Assembly: GCA_949987705.1 (NCBI GenBank)
Contig: OX465281.1
Span: forward strand, 82,736,543 to 82,800,542
Direction of reading: 5' to 3'
Origin: Thereva unica
Taxonomy: Eukaryota > Arthropoda > Insecta > Diptera > Therevidae
DNA: 64,000 bases
Positions within the stretch are counted from its first letter, which is position 1. Every line of letters starts with the position of its first letter. The notes under the pieces are model-generated. The model did no database searches and was not told the origin of the DNA. It worked only from the letters and a program-made list of their open reading frames with translations. Both the position numbers and the translations under genes were made by a program. This document shows, piece by piece, positions 31,394 to 42,500 of this stretch.

Positions 31394-32291
31394 TAGCGCC
31401 CTATCAAGACCCTCTCCATTACAGGCCATGAAGTTCTCTCTTGAACTAATCCAACCATAGCTGAAGTCGGTCCACAAAATCTGACATTTGGTGAGAATAA
31501 ACATGGCGCGGAATAGGCTCGGGATTGTTTTCGTGATATTTTTGTGGTAAAAAGTGGAAAATCATTGTAAGTTATTACTTTAAACTAAACATGGATTATC
31601 AGTGGTTAGTTCTTTAGTGATTTAATAAGAAAAAATAAAAAAAAATAGTGATTTAGTGAGTTTTAAGTGTGTTAATTGTTGAGGTGATCAATTTATTTTA
31701 CTTCCGCGGTGTTTTTTTCGTGTTTATTAAGGAAAAATATGCTGATTATTTAATTAAAAGTGATTTTAAAGTCATTAAATAATTTATTATGCAATTATTA
31801 TTAAACATATATATGCAGAAAAGTGTGAAATGAAAAGTGAATAAGAAAAGTGTTTTTCTACACCTATATTTTTAATAATAATTACATAATATATGTATTA
31901 ATCACTTTAAAATCACTTGTAATCCCATAACTAAACAAAACATTAAATTCTCAACATTTTTTTCGTAAATAAACATGAAAAAACACCGTGAATGTAAAAA
32001 CAGTTGTTCGCCTTAACAATTAAAACACTTAAAAGACACTTAATCACTAAATTATTTTTATTTTTTTTTAATTAAATCACTAATAAACTATTCACTGGTA
32101 AATCCAAGTGCAGTTAAAAGTGTTAAAATACAATATTTTATCACTTTTTACTGCAAAACTAAACCAAAACGTTCCCGAACTTATTCCGCGCCATGTTTAT
32201 TCCGCTCTCTCCGGTGAATTTTTGGACCGGGTTGACCACCATGAAAAACTCTCCTTCGAGGCCTGTAGTTGAGAGGGTCTTGGCCCTATGC
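31394..32291. mobile_element. Near-complete palindrome of about 900 bp (foldback element)
   Basis: Almost the whole unit pairs with itself. The outer words are aagaccctct / agagggtctt, and then gaataaacatggcgcggaat recurs inverted near 32175. Farther in, tttagtgattta, a gtgttttttt-tcgtgtttatt block and aagtgattttaaag each have an inverted partner. The axis is near 31840. Arms of about 440 bp with mismatches would fold into a long hairpin if transcribed. No coding capacity. Confidence 0.8.
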
Positions 32292-32530
32292 GTTTTTACA
32301 ATTCATATGTATGTGCAAAATTTAAAGTTCATCTGTTATATGAAAGTGGGAGATTTGAACTAAACAATCTAACAAACATTACAAGTTAATAAAAAGCTTA
32401 TAAAAACAATTCAATATTTATAATCTTGCACTGAATAAATTCATTGTAATACCTTTGCATTCGTAATTATTTTCGGTATTCCGACTTCCAGCAGCATCTG
32501 TGAATAATTCGTTCCATAATTCTTATTAAT
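32292..32530. other. Short AT-rich spacer
   Basis: Nothing recognised between the palindrome and MITE-C. Confidence 0.4.
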
Positions 32531-32867
32531 AGGCCCCCATCCACGGTCAAACAAATCGTCAAACCAATTTTCGACAAACAGCGCACACATTTATGCTTTG
32601 ACATTTTTGGCCATCAACGAGGAAAACTTTCTTCAAACACCCCGAGCGACATTTCATATAATCTACTGTAAACAAAGCGAACTTTACATGGCACACAGGC
32701 AAAACTCACACACACATTTAAGCTGTTTGAAGGAAATATTAAACCAGACGAATATTTTCTTCAAACAGCGGCCAACTTCGAAAACTTGTATTTTATACAC
32801 GCACACTTGCAATTTTTTCGATGTTGGCCAGGAATTTGACGATTTGTTTGACCGTGGATGGGGGCCT
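32531..32867. mobile_element. MITE-C (337 bp)
   Basis: It has perfect 33-bp terminal inverted repeats beginning AGGCCCCCATCCACGG, flanked by aat (32528-32530, 32868-32870). The 94-codon frame running through it is not a recognisable protein. A relic of its right end lies at 12507-12580. Confidence 0.85.
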
Positions 32868-32870
32868 AAT

Positions 32871-34090
32871 AAGCCAAGATAACAAGATGGAAACGTTATT
32901 CATACCGCGGGCAACTAAACTGATAAGCGGTTTGTTTAATTTAAATGCGGTTCAATAGTTACTCCTTGTACTTTTTATGGAAGTGTATTTCCAGTTGCTG
33001 TTTTTCAATGGAAGAAAATAAATAATCATATTTCTCGAATGAAGAAGAATATAATCTAATTCAAGGAATTTCCTGCTATTTAAATTATTATAATTGGATT
33101 CAGTCAACATGGATCCCGTTGCTTTATTAATTTCCGAGGAATCAAGTTGACTCAGTGTCTTCTACGAATATATGCTACAGTCTGGTGCCCAGTGAGATCA
33201 TAAAAGTGTAAACAAAGACGAAAATAGTAGTAGATTTTAAATTAAAGCATTTACCTTTTTTCTAAATTGTGTCATGTTACCTTTTAGTTACGGTTAATTT
33301 AAAAAAAAATTAAATATTTTAAAAAATAAAAAGTTTTAAGTTAGTAGTAAATTGTCTTTTTAAAGCTATAAAAGAGAATGTTTTACGAATGTTAAATTAA
33401 CAACGGCATAAACAGCATGTTAGCTAAATTATTCCTGCTTTTTGGCTTAGCTAAAATGTGGCAAAGTTCAATACTATCAATATAGATTGACGCTTGCTTT
33501 TTGTAAGTAAATAATTTGGAAATATGTATTTCAATTCAGCATGAAGATATTGTTATTATTATTATTTTTTATGCTTTTTATAATTTGCAAAATAAGAAAT
33601 ATTTTTATTTTTGCTTGTTTTTAGTTGTAAAATGAAACAGCGCTAATTTAACAGAGTTAAAATATCTCGTTCCTAAACGCGCCCATTAACTGTGGACGCC
33701 AGGTAGTTACTTAAATTAGTAAACCAATGTTCGAAGATGTATTATCCCCATGGCGGCAGGCCCGTGCGGCGAGGTTGGGGGTTTCAATCCAGGTATCCTG
33801 GATTTACAATACAGGATCGTACTTAGAGAATACTAGAAGCTGCCCTCCTCTTTAAGAGTATGGTGGTCTATGCGATTGCAGTATCTTGCGCTGTGTGATT
33901 GCCATTTGTATTTGTGAATGTGCTTTCTTGGGAAATATGTTCAACTGATCATATTTGTGTTTATTACTAAATCGATAACACGTCGGAATTGTTTGGTGTT
34001 TCATCGAGGCTTTCGTGTCCAATGGTCGGTCTGTGCCAGTTATCTCCTCTAAGCGCAATCGTTCACTTATTGGCTTAAATTCTATGACAT
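32871..34090. other. AT-rich intergenic sequence
   Basis: No gene, RNA or terminal repeats recognised. A G-rich patch near 33760 (gcggcgaggttgggggtttc) was considered for a tRNA and not supported. Confidence 0.4.
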
Positions 34091-34093
34091 TGA

Positions 34094-34550
34094 GGGTGAC
34101 TTCGTAAATGTAAAATTTAAGCAGTCGGTTTAAGCCAAGACTTCATAAATGTCACAGTTTTAAAGCAGTGTATTCATAATTGCATCGTAAACGCCAAAAC
34201 TTTGCATTGAAATGGGAATTCCGGCATCATGAATAGCTATGATGCAAAGTGTAAAAAATCGGCAAAGTGCGCGGAATAAACGCAAAATGACAAAAGGAAA
34301 AGGCGTTTTACGTAAATTGAAAAATTCCTCCATGACCTGTCTTGTATTTGTAGGCCACTTAATGTTTTCTGCAGCTGTAGAGCTGATTAGAATAACTTTT
34401 TTATCCATTTTGTAAAAAAGTAAAAAAAAGTACACTTCATAAATGTCAAATTTAAAACTGCACAACTTTGTCTAGGTTTTTACTGAACTTTGACTTGACT
34501 GCATTAATACTGTTTTTTGACACAGTTTATTGGCATTTACGAAGTCACCC
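34094..34550. mobile_element. MITE-D (457 bp)
   Basis: Inverted ends GGGTGACTTCGTAAATG / CATTTACGAAGTCACCC are flanked by the 3-bp duplication tga (34091-34093, 34551-34553). A second inner inverted pair built on cttcataaatgtca occurs near 34140 and 34433. The 101-codon frame inside is not recognised. Confidence 0.85.
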
Positions 34551-34553
34551 TGA

Positions 34554-35026
34554 CTTACTTGACTGATGAAGCGTGACTCTAAATGCTGCTTCCTTAAAGC
34601 CATTGTTTCGTCGCTATATTTCCTGTCTGGTTTTTATGAAAGCGTACTATCTATCCGACTGACCTTCTACTTTTCGATACTGTGAAGTGTAGTATCTATC
34701 TGTCTATGGGATAAAAAAGGTTTACTACTAAAGTGTGATTTTAACACACTCATATATTTTTTTAATACAAATTTAAATCATAATTTAAAAAATAATTATT
34801 TAGATAAAACACACCTTTTAATATACCACGTTTTTAAAACGAACCAAAAATAATTTCTCCCAGCCCCATACAGATTTAGAACCTCATACATATTCCTAAC
34901 ACCATACAGATAGCCCTGAAAATGTGTGATTGTGAATTTGTAATAGCTATGAAAACTTTTGAAAGATTTAAAACAAAACAGTGTAGAGTAGATGTGTTGA
35001 GAAATCATTCGCATCTATTATATATG
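34554..35026. other. AT-rich intergenic sequence
   Basis: Nothing recognised. Confidence 0.4.
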
Positions 35027-35660
35027 CTATAGCTTATTGTATTCTACTTATCATACTCTTTCATTTGATACTCATATCGAGGGGGCTGTGAAGAAAATGG
35101 TAATCCGCCTTCTTAAGATGGCCGCCATGGATCTAACAATATATTGAGTATACTATATTGCTTATTATATTCTACCTATTATAACCTTTCATATGATACC
35201 TACATCGATCGAGGGAGCTGTAAAATGGTAACCCGCCCTCTTCAGACGGCCGCCGTGGATCTAATGAGATAGCCTATTGTATTCTACTTATGATACCTTT
35301 TCATTTGATACTAATAGCGAGGTAGTTGTGAAGAAAATGGTAATCCCCCCTCTTGAGATGGCCGCCATGGATCTAGCGGTTTATTAAGTATACTATATTG
35401 CTATATACAAACTTATGATGCCGTTTCATTCGATACCCATGTCGAGGGGGATGTGTAGAATGGTAATTCGCCCTCTTGAGATGGCCGCCATGGATATAAC
35501 GATATATCGAGTATACTATACTTCTTATTGCATTCTACGTCATCATACCTTTTAATTTGATACCCATGTTACGGGTGCTATGAAGAAAATGTTAATCCGT
35601 TCTGTTGAGACGGCCGGCCTTGGATCTAACGGGGTATTGAGTATACCATATTGCATTGAC
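35027..35660. repeat. Tandem array, about five units of 112-128 bp
   Basis: Each unit contains ttctactta-type sequence, a gatacccat/tcgaggg block, aatggtaatccgcc and the landmark gatggccgccatggatctaa (near 35117, 35244, 35358, 35481, 35609). Units are diverged, so the array is old. Confidence 0.85.
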
Positions 35661-36300
35661 ATCGGAGCTAAAGCTGTGTGCAAAATTTCAGCATAATTGG
35701 ATAACCGGAAGTATGCGAAAAATCGATTGCAAAAGTACTGGACAAACAGACAGTCAAGAAAGCGAGCTAATAAAAACATTTTAAAAGAAGAAACTGTAAA
35801 AAATTTATTTATGTTTTAGGGGACTTCAAATTACCCCCAAAAAAATCAACTTCCTTTTTTGGTACTATTTATGCTACTTTTGGCTTATGTTGAAGGCGGT
35901 AACACAGAATTGTACGAACAACTGAGAAAAAAACTGGAACTTCCAATCCGTGTTGTCATTCGTTTTAATCTGAACTTTTGGAGATGTTTTCGTAAAATTC
36001 GAAATATTGACTCCGTATACAACTAACAACGTAAACTTTTAATATCCAGGACAGGAATAAAATTAGAAACTTTAAAGTAAATCCCCCTCTAGAATGTAAT
36101 TATTTGATATTGCAGTAATTTCAGTACTGCCTGCCAAAACTTGGCAACACTAAACGCAAGTTTGTTGTTTAACTTCATCTTATTCTAAGAAAAATTACGG
36201 GTCAGACTCAGGTCGGGGTTCGAGCGAAATTCGTAGTATGAATAAGCCGAGATTGATTAGCGCGGAAGTCATGCGACAGTGCTGTGGACTCTGGCTCATT
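35661..36300. other. Upstream flank of the lipocalin gene
   Basis: No coding signal. A 12-bp word cttggcaacact near 36150 echoes the hAT-type terminus at 7459-7470, but no paired end is visible. The proximal promoter of the lipocalin gene is expected at its right end. Confidence 0.4.
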
Positions 36301-36305
36301 CAGTG
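36299..36305 (+). promoter_or_regulatory. Possible initiator for the lipocalin gene
   Basis: attcagtg fits the arthropod TCAGT initiator consensus and would give a 5-prime UTR of about 95 nt before the ATG at 36398. No TATA box is obvious. The motif is short, so it may be chance. Confidence 0.3.
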
Positions 36306-36397
36306 CTGAAGCTTCGTATCGTTTTGAATTTTGTGGAGTTCGGTTCGCTCTGCTCTGTGTGTAATAAAATCGTTAAAAGTACAATCAAGTGCCAAAA

Positions 36398-36520
36398 ATG
36401 CAGCAAGTTTTAAGTGTGACTGTGATTTTTGTTCCTTTAATTTTAAGTGTTTATGGTCATACCTATCACACGGGGTCGTGCCCTTCTGTTGAACCAGAAA
36501 GGGCATTTGATATGAGAAGG
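36398..36520 (+). CDS. Lipocalin exon 1 (signal peptide)
   Basis: ATG in the good context gccaaaaATG opens 41 codons: a hydrophobic leader (MQQVLSVTVIFVPLILSVYG), then HTYHTGSC and FDMRR. It ends in phase 0 at the donor gtaaat. The next exon starts in phase 0 with FLGEW, the usual lipocalin continuation. Confidence 0.8.
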
Positions 36521-39500
36521 GTAAATAGTTTCATAAAAAAATAAAAATCTAAAAATAAAACTGCAAATTAGATTAAGAATAAGTGAATAGATTAATCGAA
36601 CGGAAATGAGTTAATGGAAAACTTGATTTCAATGCGTGCATTGTTTTGAAGCAAATGCGTTGTTTACTTAAAAAAAAAAAAATTGGCAGTTATAGGAACT
36701 GCCGATAGAAGTGAAAACTTAGAACTTAGATGTTGAAATTCGATTCTTTTGAAGTAATACAAAATTCTATATTTCTTGAAAGGACTAAATCTTTTTGATT
36801 GCAGTATTTTCATTAGGACATTAACCAACTTATTAAAATATGTAGCACAAGTAACTGCGTCTTCATTAATAAGTGTACTTTTTTCTATAAAATTTAATGC
36901 TGCTGCATCTTCAACCGATATCTCAGAATTATTTTTTAAATTATGTAATAATTGTAGCAATTTTGACCATCCTATTTCATTAGCACTTATTGTAAAAAAG
37001 ATACAATCGGGTTATGGTAACTAAAGTAAGAAATGAAAATGTTTGATTCAAATTTATCTAAGTATCGCGTAAAAACCGCATCGATCGTAGTACTAAGTTT
37101 CCGATCATTGGACATATTTAAATTAAGTGTTGCATATGAAAATTCAATTAATGGAAGATTTTTATCATCTGCAAAGTTAATATTGAAGTCTCCACTTAAA
37201 ATCATCGGTACATTATCATATTTTTCGCCGAATCTTTTTTCGAGAATTTCAAATCATCAGAATTTCAAAATCATCAAATTTTCGAATAAAAATTGTTGTA
37301 TCTGTCTCATAGATTTTCCAGGCGAAATATAAACGGCAACCATTAATATGCCCATTCTCGGAACTGCAACGAGCAACGCATATTTCGCCTATATCAGAAA
37401 CATTAACACCAATGCTTCTAGTGAATTTAGTATGTATGTCCATATATGAAGTAATGAAGTGTGACGTATCTTGAGTATTGTGATAAATAGCTACTCCTGC
37501 TGCTGGAACTTCGGGTCTTTTATAACTTACAACAAAGTTGAAATTCGGAACATCAAGTGGTTCTTCGTTTTTCATACGAGTTTCTGACAAAAGCAGAACA
37601 TTTGACTTTTTTACGATAGCATTTATCGTCTGAAGACATCTTCAGGATCAAGGATCCAAACAAATTTGGAAAACAGATATTTAACACATCAGTCAAAATG
37701 ACTGGTTTTATATTTTCATTTTCGATACTTAATTGAATAATAGTAGGCGGTCAGATTTATTTTTTTATTCAAAATCAAAAAGTTTTTGATTATAATCGAT
37801 TGAGCGCGTGCGCCAGTCATGAGCATGTCGGTGACGCGAACCCATAACATTTTCCCCTATCAAAAAGTGCCCAACGCGGCTAAAGAAGTTTTCACTTCAA
37901 AAATCAACCTAAGTCAGCATTATCTAGGAAATATTAAAATTTTCCACCATGAATAGCTAGATTTATCTTTTCTTAAAAATATCTAATTTAATTTTTTATA
38001 TTTGGTTGTATAGTTTTTTTAATATTCGCGGGCGCGCGATCCCCTATAATTGTTCGATTGAGTGTATCAGGCTCTTAAGGGGAAATATTGCTGAGTAACT
38101 CGTATACATTATTACATATGTACCTCCGTCGTTGAAATTCTAAAATGTTTAATTGAAATTGGCTCAAAAACAGTTTCAATCTTGGCATGGTACCGTAACT
38201 ACATAGTTGCGTATTCCCCAGAAATTATGTTTGGGAATATCTTAAAAACGTCGATTTCAGGGCGGTTAATCAGAATTCGAATTTACTTCTATATTTCCTA
38301 GAACTACAGTATGCTTTACATACACTACTTCGGAGTACAGTCCATCACATTTGAGTGGTGAATTTTTTTAAGTACACATGTATGTTTACGAAATTTATGA
38401 TTATCAAATCAAATCTATGTTAATTTACATCTTCAAGCAACTACAGCTTATACTTAAGTACGTCTTTATTGAACAAAATTTGACTGGGATCTGGTCTGCT
38501 AAGTTTCAAATAGTCATTCCAAATTACAGGTTTTAAGTTAAATTGATACTATTTTCACTTACGAGTTTACTTTGTTTTGGGTTAACAATGACTCACTCAA
38601 TCGTACCTTTTAGTTTGTTTGGATGACAAAGCGACAAAGCTACAGTCTAGTTAATTTCAACAGTGCAAAACAAAGAAATCACAATAACCTAATAAATACC
38701 CTGGCCTTGGTGATCCATTTCAAATAGATCAGATTAATATTCAGCAAAAGTCAAAATATTTACGCAAAGACATTGTATTCTTCCCATTTTGCAAAACAAC
38801 TTGAATACTCCGATATTACTGATAATTATGTGGATTTTTTTGTTGCAGTTTTGTCTGAATATTCTAGAGAAGGAGGAGACATCGATTGAATTAATTTTTT
38901 TTTCTGAGAAAAAAAAATTTGTGGGATCAGTCGGGTCAAATGTATTATTTACAAACATTATTGGCTTTAAAAATATTTCCACTAGATTAAGAAATGTTAG
39001 TGAGAAAGAAGAGAAATTAAAGGGAGATTAAGGGGAAACCAGTTTACGAGGCCGATATCTTAGTGTTTTTAATGATTTTTTTCTCGTATATTTGTTTCTC
39101 TGGTTCAAAACTTGCGACAGCTTTTTCAACTACTTCTACTTAACCCATTCTTATGAAACTTGCACGCACATTGAGGTGACAATGCAATATGACAATTTAG
39201 TAAAACTAGTTGGGATGTGGGCTTGACCCCTTCGGTCCACACGATTAACTTCTCAATATGTTGAACGAAGATGGAATAAACTGACTTCTTACAAAATCGT
39301 TATACGTTTAGCACTAGTGGGAAATTAGTATCAGAACTGGTGATAAAGCAATCCTAGGAGAAGCTTGTTCGCTACACTAAAGCGGGTGTTCGAATTCGTA
39401 TTGAGCGTGTTGAAGCGCCGTTGACAAACTGGGAAGCGAACGACTTCATTTGGTAACTCCAAAGCTTTCCAGAGATATTAACAAAACTAATAAGTGTAAA

Positions 39501-42500
39501 GTACTTGTCAGACTTGACCAAAAAGAACAAATCTTGAGGTAACTACTGGAAATCCCGGAAGAGCCGCAATTTCCTGAAATTGTATCACCCGTTCTGCCCT
39601 AAAAAAGGGGAAGAAGAAGTATCACGCGTAGAAAACAATTCCCCGTCAAAATGTGATAAACCTAGGTTTGAAAACTTCGTGACGATTTTTAAAGGTTGTC
39701 GGATTTTGACAAGTGATGTTTCGTTGGAAGGCCATCGCTGTGCAGAATCCAAAAAAATCACTTCGCTTAGAACGGGTTTCATTCCATCGAGTTCATTAGA
39801 CATTAGCAAAACTTATCTATTTAAGGTCTTTCTGACACTTAGCCGAAGTTTTTTCATTTCAACAAAAAACGCCCGACTGAATGTTATGAAATATTTTTCA
39901 GGGCTTTTTTCGTTAATATTCTTCTTTCGGCACCTCTCGTCTATATAGTTTTTGGTCCGCGCGGTATCGTGCAGGTACAAAAATCACGAACGTCGTTTAA
40001 ACAAAAAAATGGTTCAACCGAATTTTATGAAAATCTTTTCAAATCATATTTTGGTTAATACTCTTCGAACGACACTTCAAGGAACTCGATTTCTTTTATA
40101 GTTCTCGTGATATCATGCAGGTGCAAAAATAAGTTATTTCATTTAAACCAAAAAACGGCTCAACTAAATATTATAAAAATCTTTTCGAGTTATATTGTCG
40201 TTAAACGCTTCGAACGGCATCTCAAGTAAGTCGATATCTTTTGTGGTTCGGGCGATATCGCGCAGGTACAAAAATCACTTTATGTCGCTTAAACCAAAAA
40301 ACGGCCCGACCAAATTGTATAAAAATATTTTTAGATCATATTTCCGTTGATACGCTTCGAACGACACCTCAACGAAGTCGTTATCTTTTTAGTTCGCGCG
40401 GTATCGTGCATCTTCCCAAATTTTGCGTAAAATGCTTTTGAGACGTTGAAAAATGAAAATACGTTAAAAATTTCGATTTAAATTTTCGGACCGATTACAA
40501 TAACTTCCCTATACTGGGAAGTTAAAAATCAATATGTTGCTTCCAAGATGGAGGACGAATTTTGCAATTGGGTTCCGATTCCATTGAAAATCGGTATCGG
40601 GTGATTTTTAGGCCCACAAATGACGATTCTGTGGTCAAAATTACAAAATTCAAAATGGCGGTGCCAATATGGCGGATGAATTTTGCAAAGGTGTTCTGAA
40701 ACCATTGAAAATCTGTATCGAGAGGTTTTTAGGGTCACTAATGACGATTCTGTGGTCAACATTTGAAAATTCAAAATGGCGGATGAACTTTGCAAATGTT
40801 TTCTGAATCCATCGAAAATCGGTATCGGGGAGTTTTTAAGGTCACAAAAGACGAATATGTGGTAAAAATAAAAACAACCAAAACGGGAATTAATGAATCT
40901 GTTGTCAAAATTAGAAAATTTAAAATGGCGCTGGAAATATGGTATACATAATTAATCAGTTCACCAGAATTTTGTAAAAAGTAAAATCCAAAAATGACTG
41001 ACGGCGTACACCATATCCATCCATTAAAGCCATACAATATCCAGCAAAGTTTAATTGTGGAACGGGCCGAGACAATAATGTTGCCAATAATTTTGTCATG
41101 GTCTTCCACTGTGCATGAAATGCAGGGTAGTACTGTTGAGCATGCTGTAATGTATTTGGGCTACAAACTGTATGAGGAAAGTCAAGCGTATGTAGCATTG
41201 AGCTGCGTAAGTGCTTTGGAAGGTCTATGTATTAGAGCCCCCGCATACTACAGACTTTCCATCGGCCGATAGTTTGGTCGGGTTGGACTTGTAAGCGCGC
41301 ACACTGGACCAACTAAACCGTCGGGCTGGTGGTGAGTGCGCAGACTAGACCGACTGTCGGCCGACTGTTCTCGAAGGATTTGCTAGTTAGCTAGCAAGTA
41401 GCTAACTAAATAAAAATAAACATGTCTTGATACGTACCTTGTTTTGTTTTATCCTCGGCACTAAGCTGATTCCAATCAGGCACAATTGCTTCACAGACTT
41501 CCTCCCATAATTTTTTTTTCCGATTCACATCAGAATACTCCTTTAAGTTTTTTTTAAACAACGCGGGCCCTTTCTCAACTTCCTCTATTAAATTAATTAC
41601 AGACGTTTCGACAAGTAGCGATGCCATCATGAAAATAACCACAACCATCCAACGCAAAAATATGAAGCGAAGTGAACTATCGGCCGAATTAGCCGACTAA
41701 ACAATCGGCTAATGTGCGCGCGTGGAAGAGCTCCATACTGATTAAGGAGTTGGCCGATAGTTTGCCGACATTATAGTTTGAAGGCAATCGGGTAGCCCAT
41801 CAAACTTATTTATCGGCCGATTCTGAATCGTTGTAATATGCGCACTTGCATACATGTTAATACTGATTAAGAGCCCGACCAAACTATCGGTCGATGGAAA
41901 GTCTGTAGTGTGCGGGGGCTCTTAAGGACCTTGATTGTCAAAAATTAATAAAGATGCAATGAAAGAGTTGGAAAGGATAAGGGATTTGCATACCTTATGA
42001 GCCAAAGATTAAACTAAAAACTGGAATATAAAAATATAGGTAAACGAATTTTTAAGTTAAATGGTTTTAGTATTTTTAGAAACCTAGGCGAAACATTACC
42101 GCTACCTGTCGCTTTGGGTTTGATAGAATTCAGGGCAGTGATAACTATAAAATGGCAAATAGTGACATTTTTAGATCAGGGGTTCTTAGTCCGTATTAGA
42201 AAAATTGCAATAAAACCCTCCGCACACGAGGCTATTAATTTGCAATCCCAGTTGCGTGCGCAACTGTTTTGTGACCTTGTCCGTGTACGAAAGTGGGAAT
42301 CCACATACGAGTTGGTAGAAACGAAAATGTATCTTACTGACCATCTGAATCAAAACATGCACCACTCAATTTACCCTCGTTGCTCTAGATACTTTCAAAG
42401 CTTTTGAAATAGTACGGCACTCGCCCTTATTACACAAACTTCAACTTATCAGTGTTACTTAAATCTTAAGATACTAAAGGATAGATTTTTTGTCTGACCC

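Larger units (their letters stand above)
40985..42000 (+). pseudogene. Helentron helicase C-terminal fragment, split by a Harbinger element
   Basis: The plus-strand frame reads HHIHPLKPYNIQQSLIVERA, LPIILSWSSTVHEMQGST and SQAYVALSCVSALEGLCI. These are the last PIF1-type helicase motifs of Helitron proteins (relatives read TIHKSQG and AYVALSRV). After the insertion at 41235-41921 it resumes KDLDCQKLI and ends near 42000 (KELERIRDLHTL). The join stays readable if the insertion and one tta copy are ignored. A partial protein only, inside lipocalin intron 1. Confidence 0.75.

Noticed and set aside
33740..33830. tRNA-like patch (gcggcgaggttgggggtttcaatcc)
   Set aside because: No consistent acceptor and anticodon stems could be drawn around it.
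35027..40935. Regularly spaced repeats as a CRISPR array
   Set aside because: Repeats are diverged whole-unit tandem arrays without unique spacers, in a eukaryotic context.
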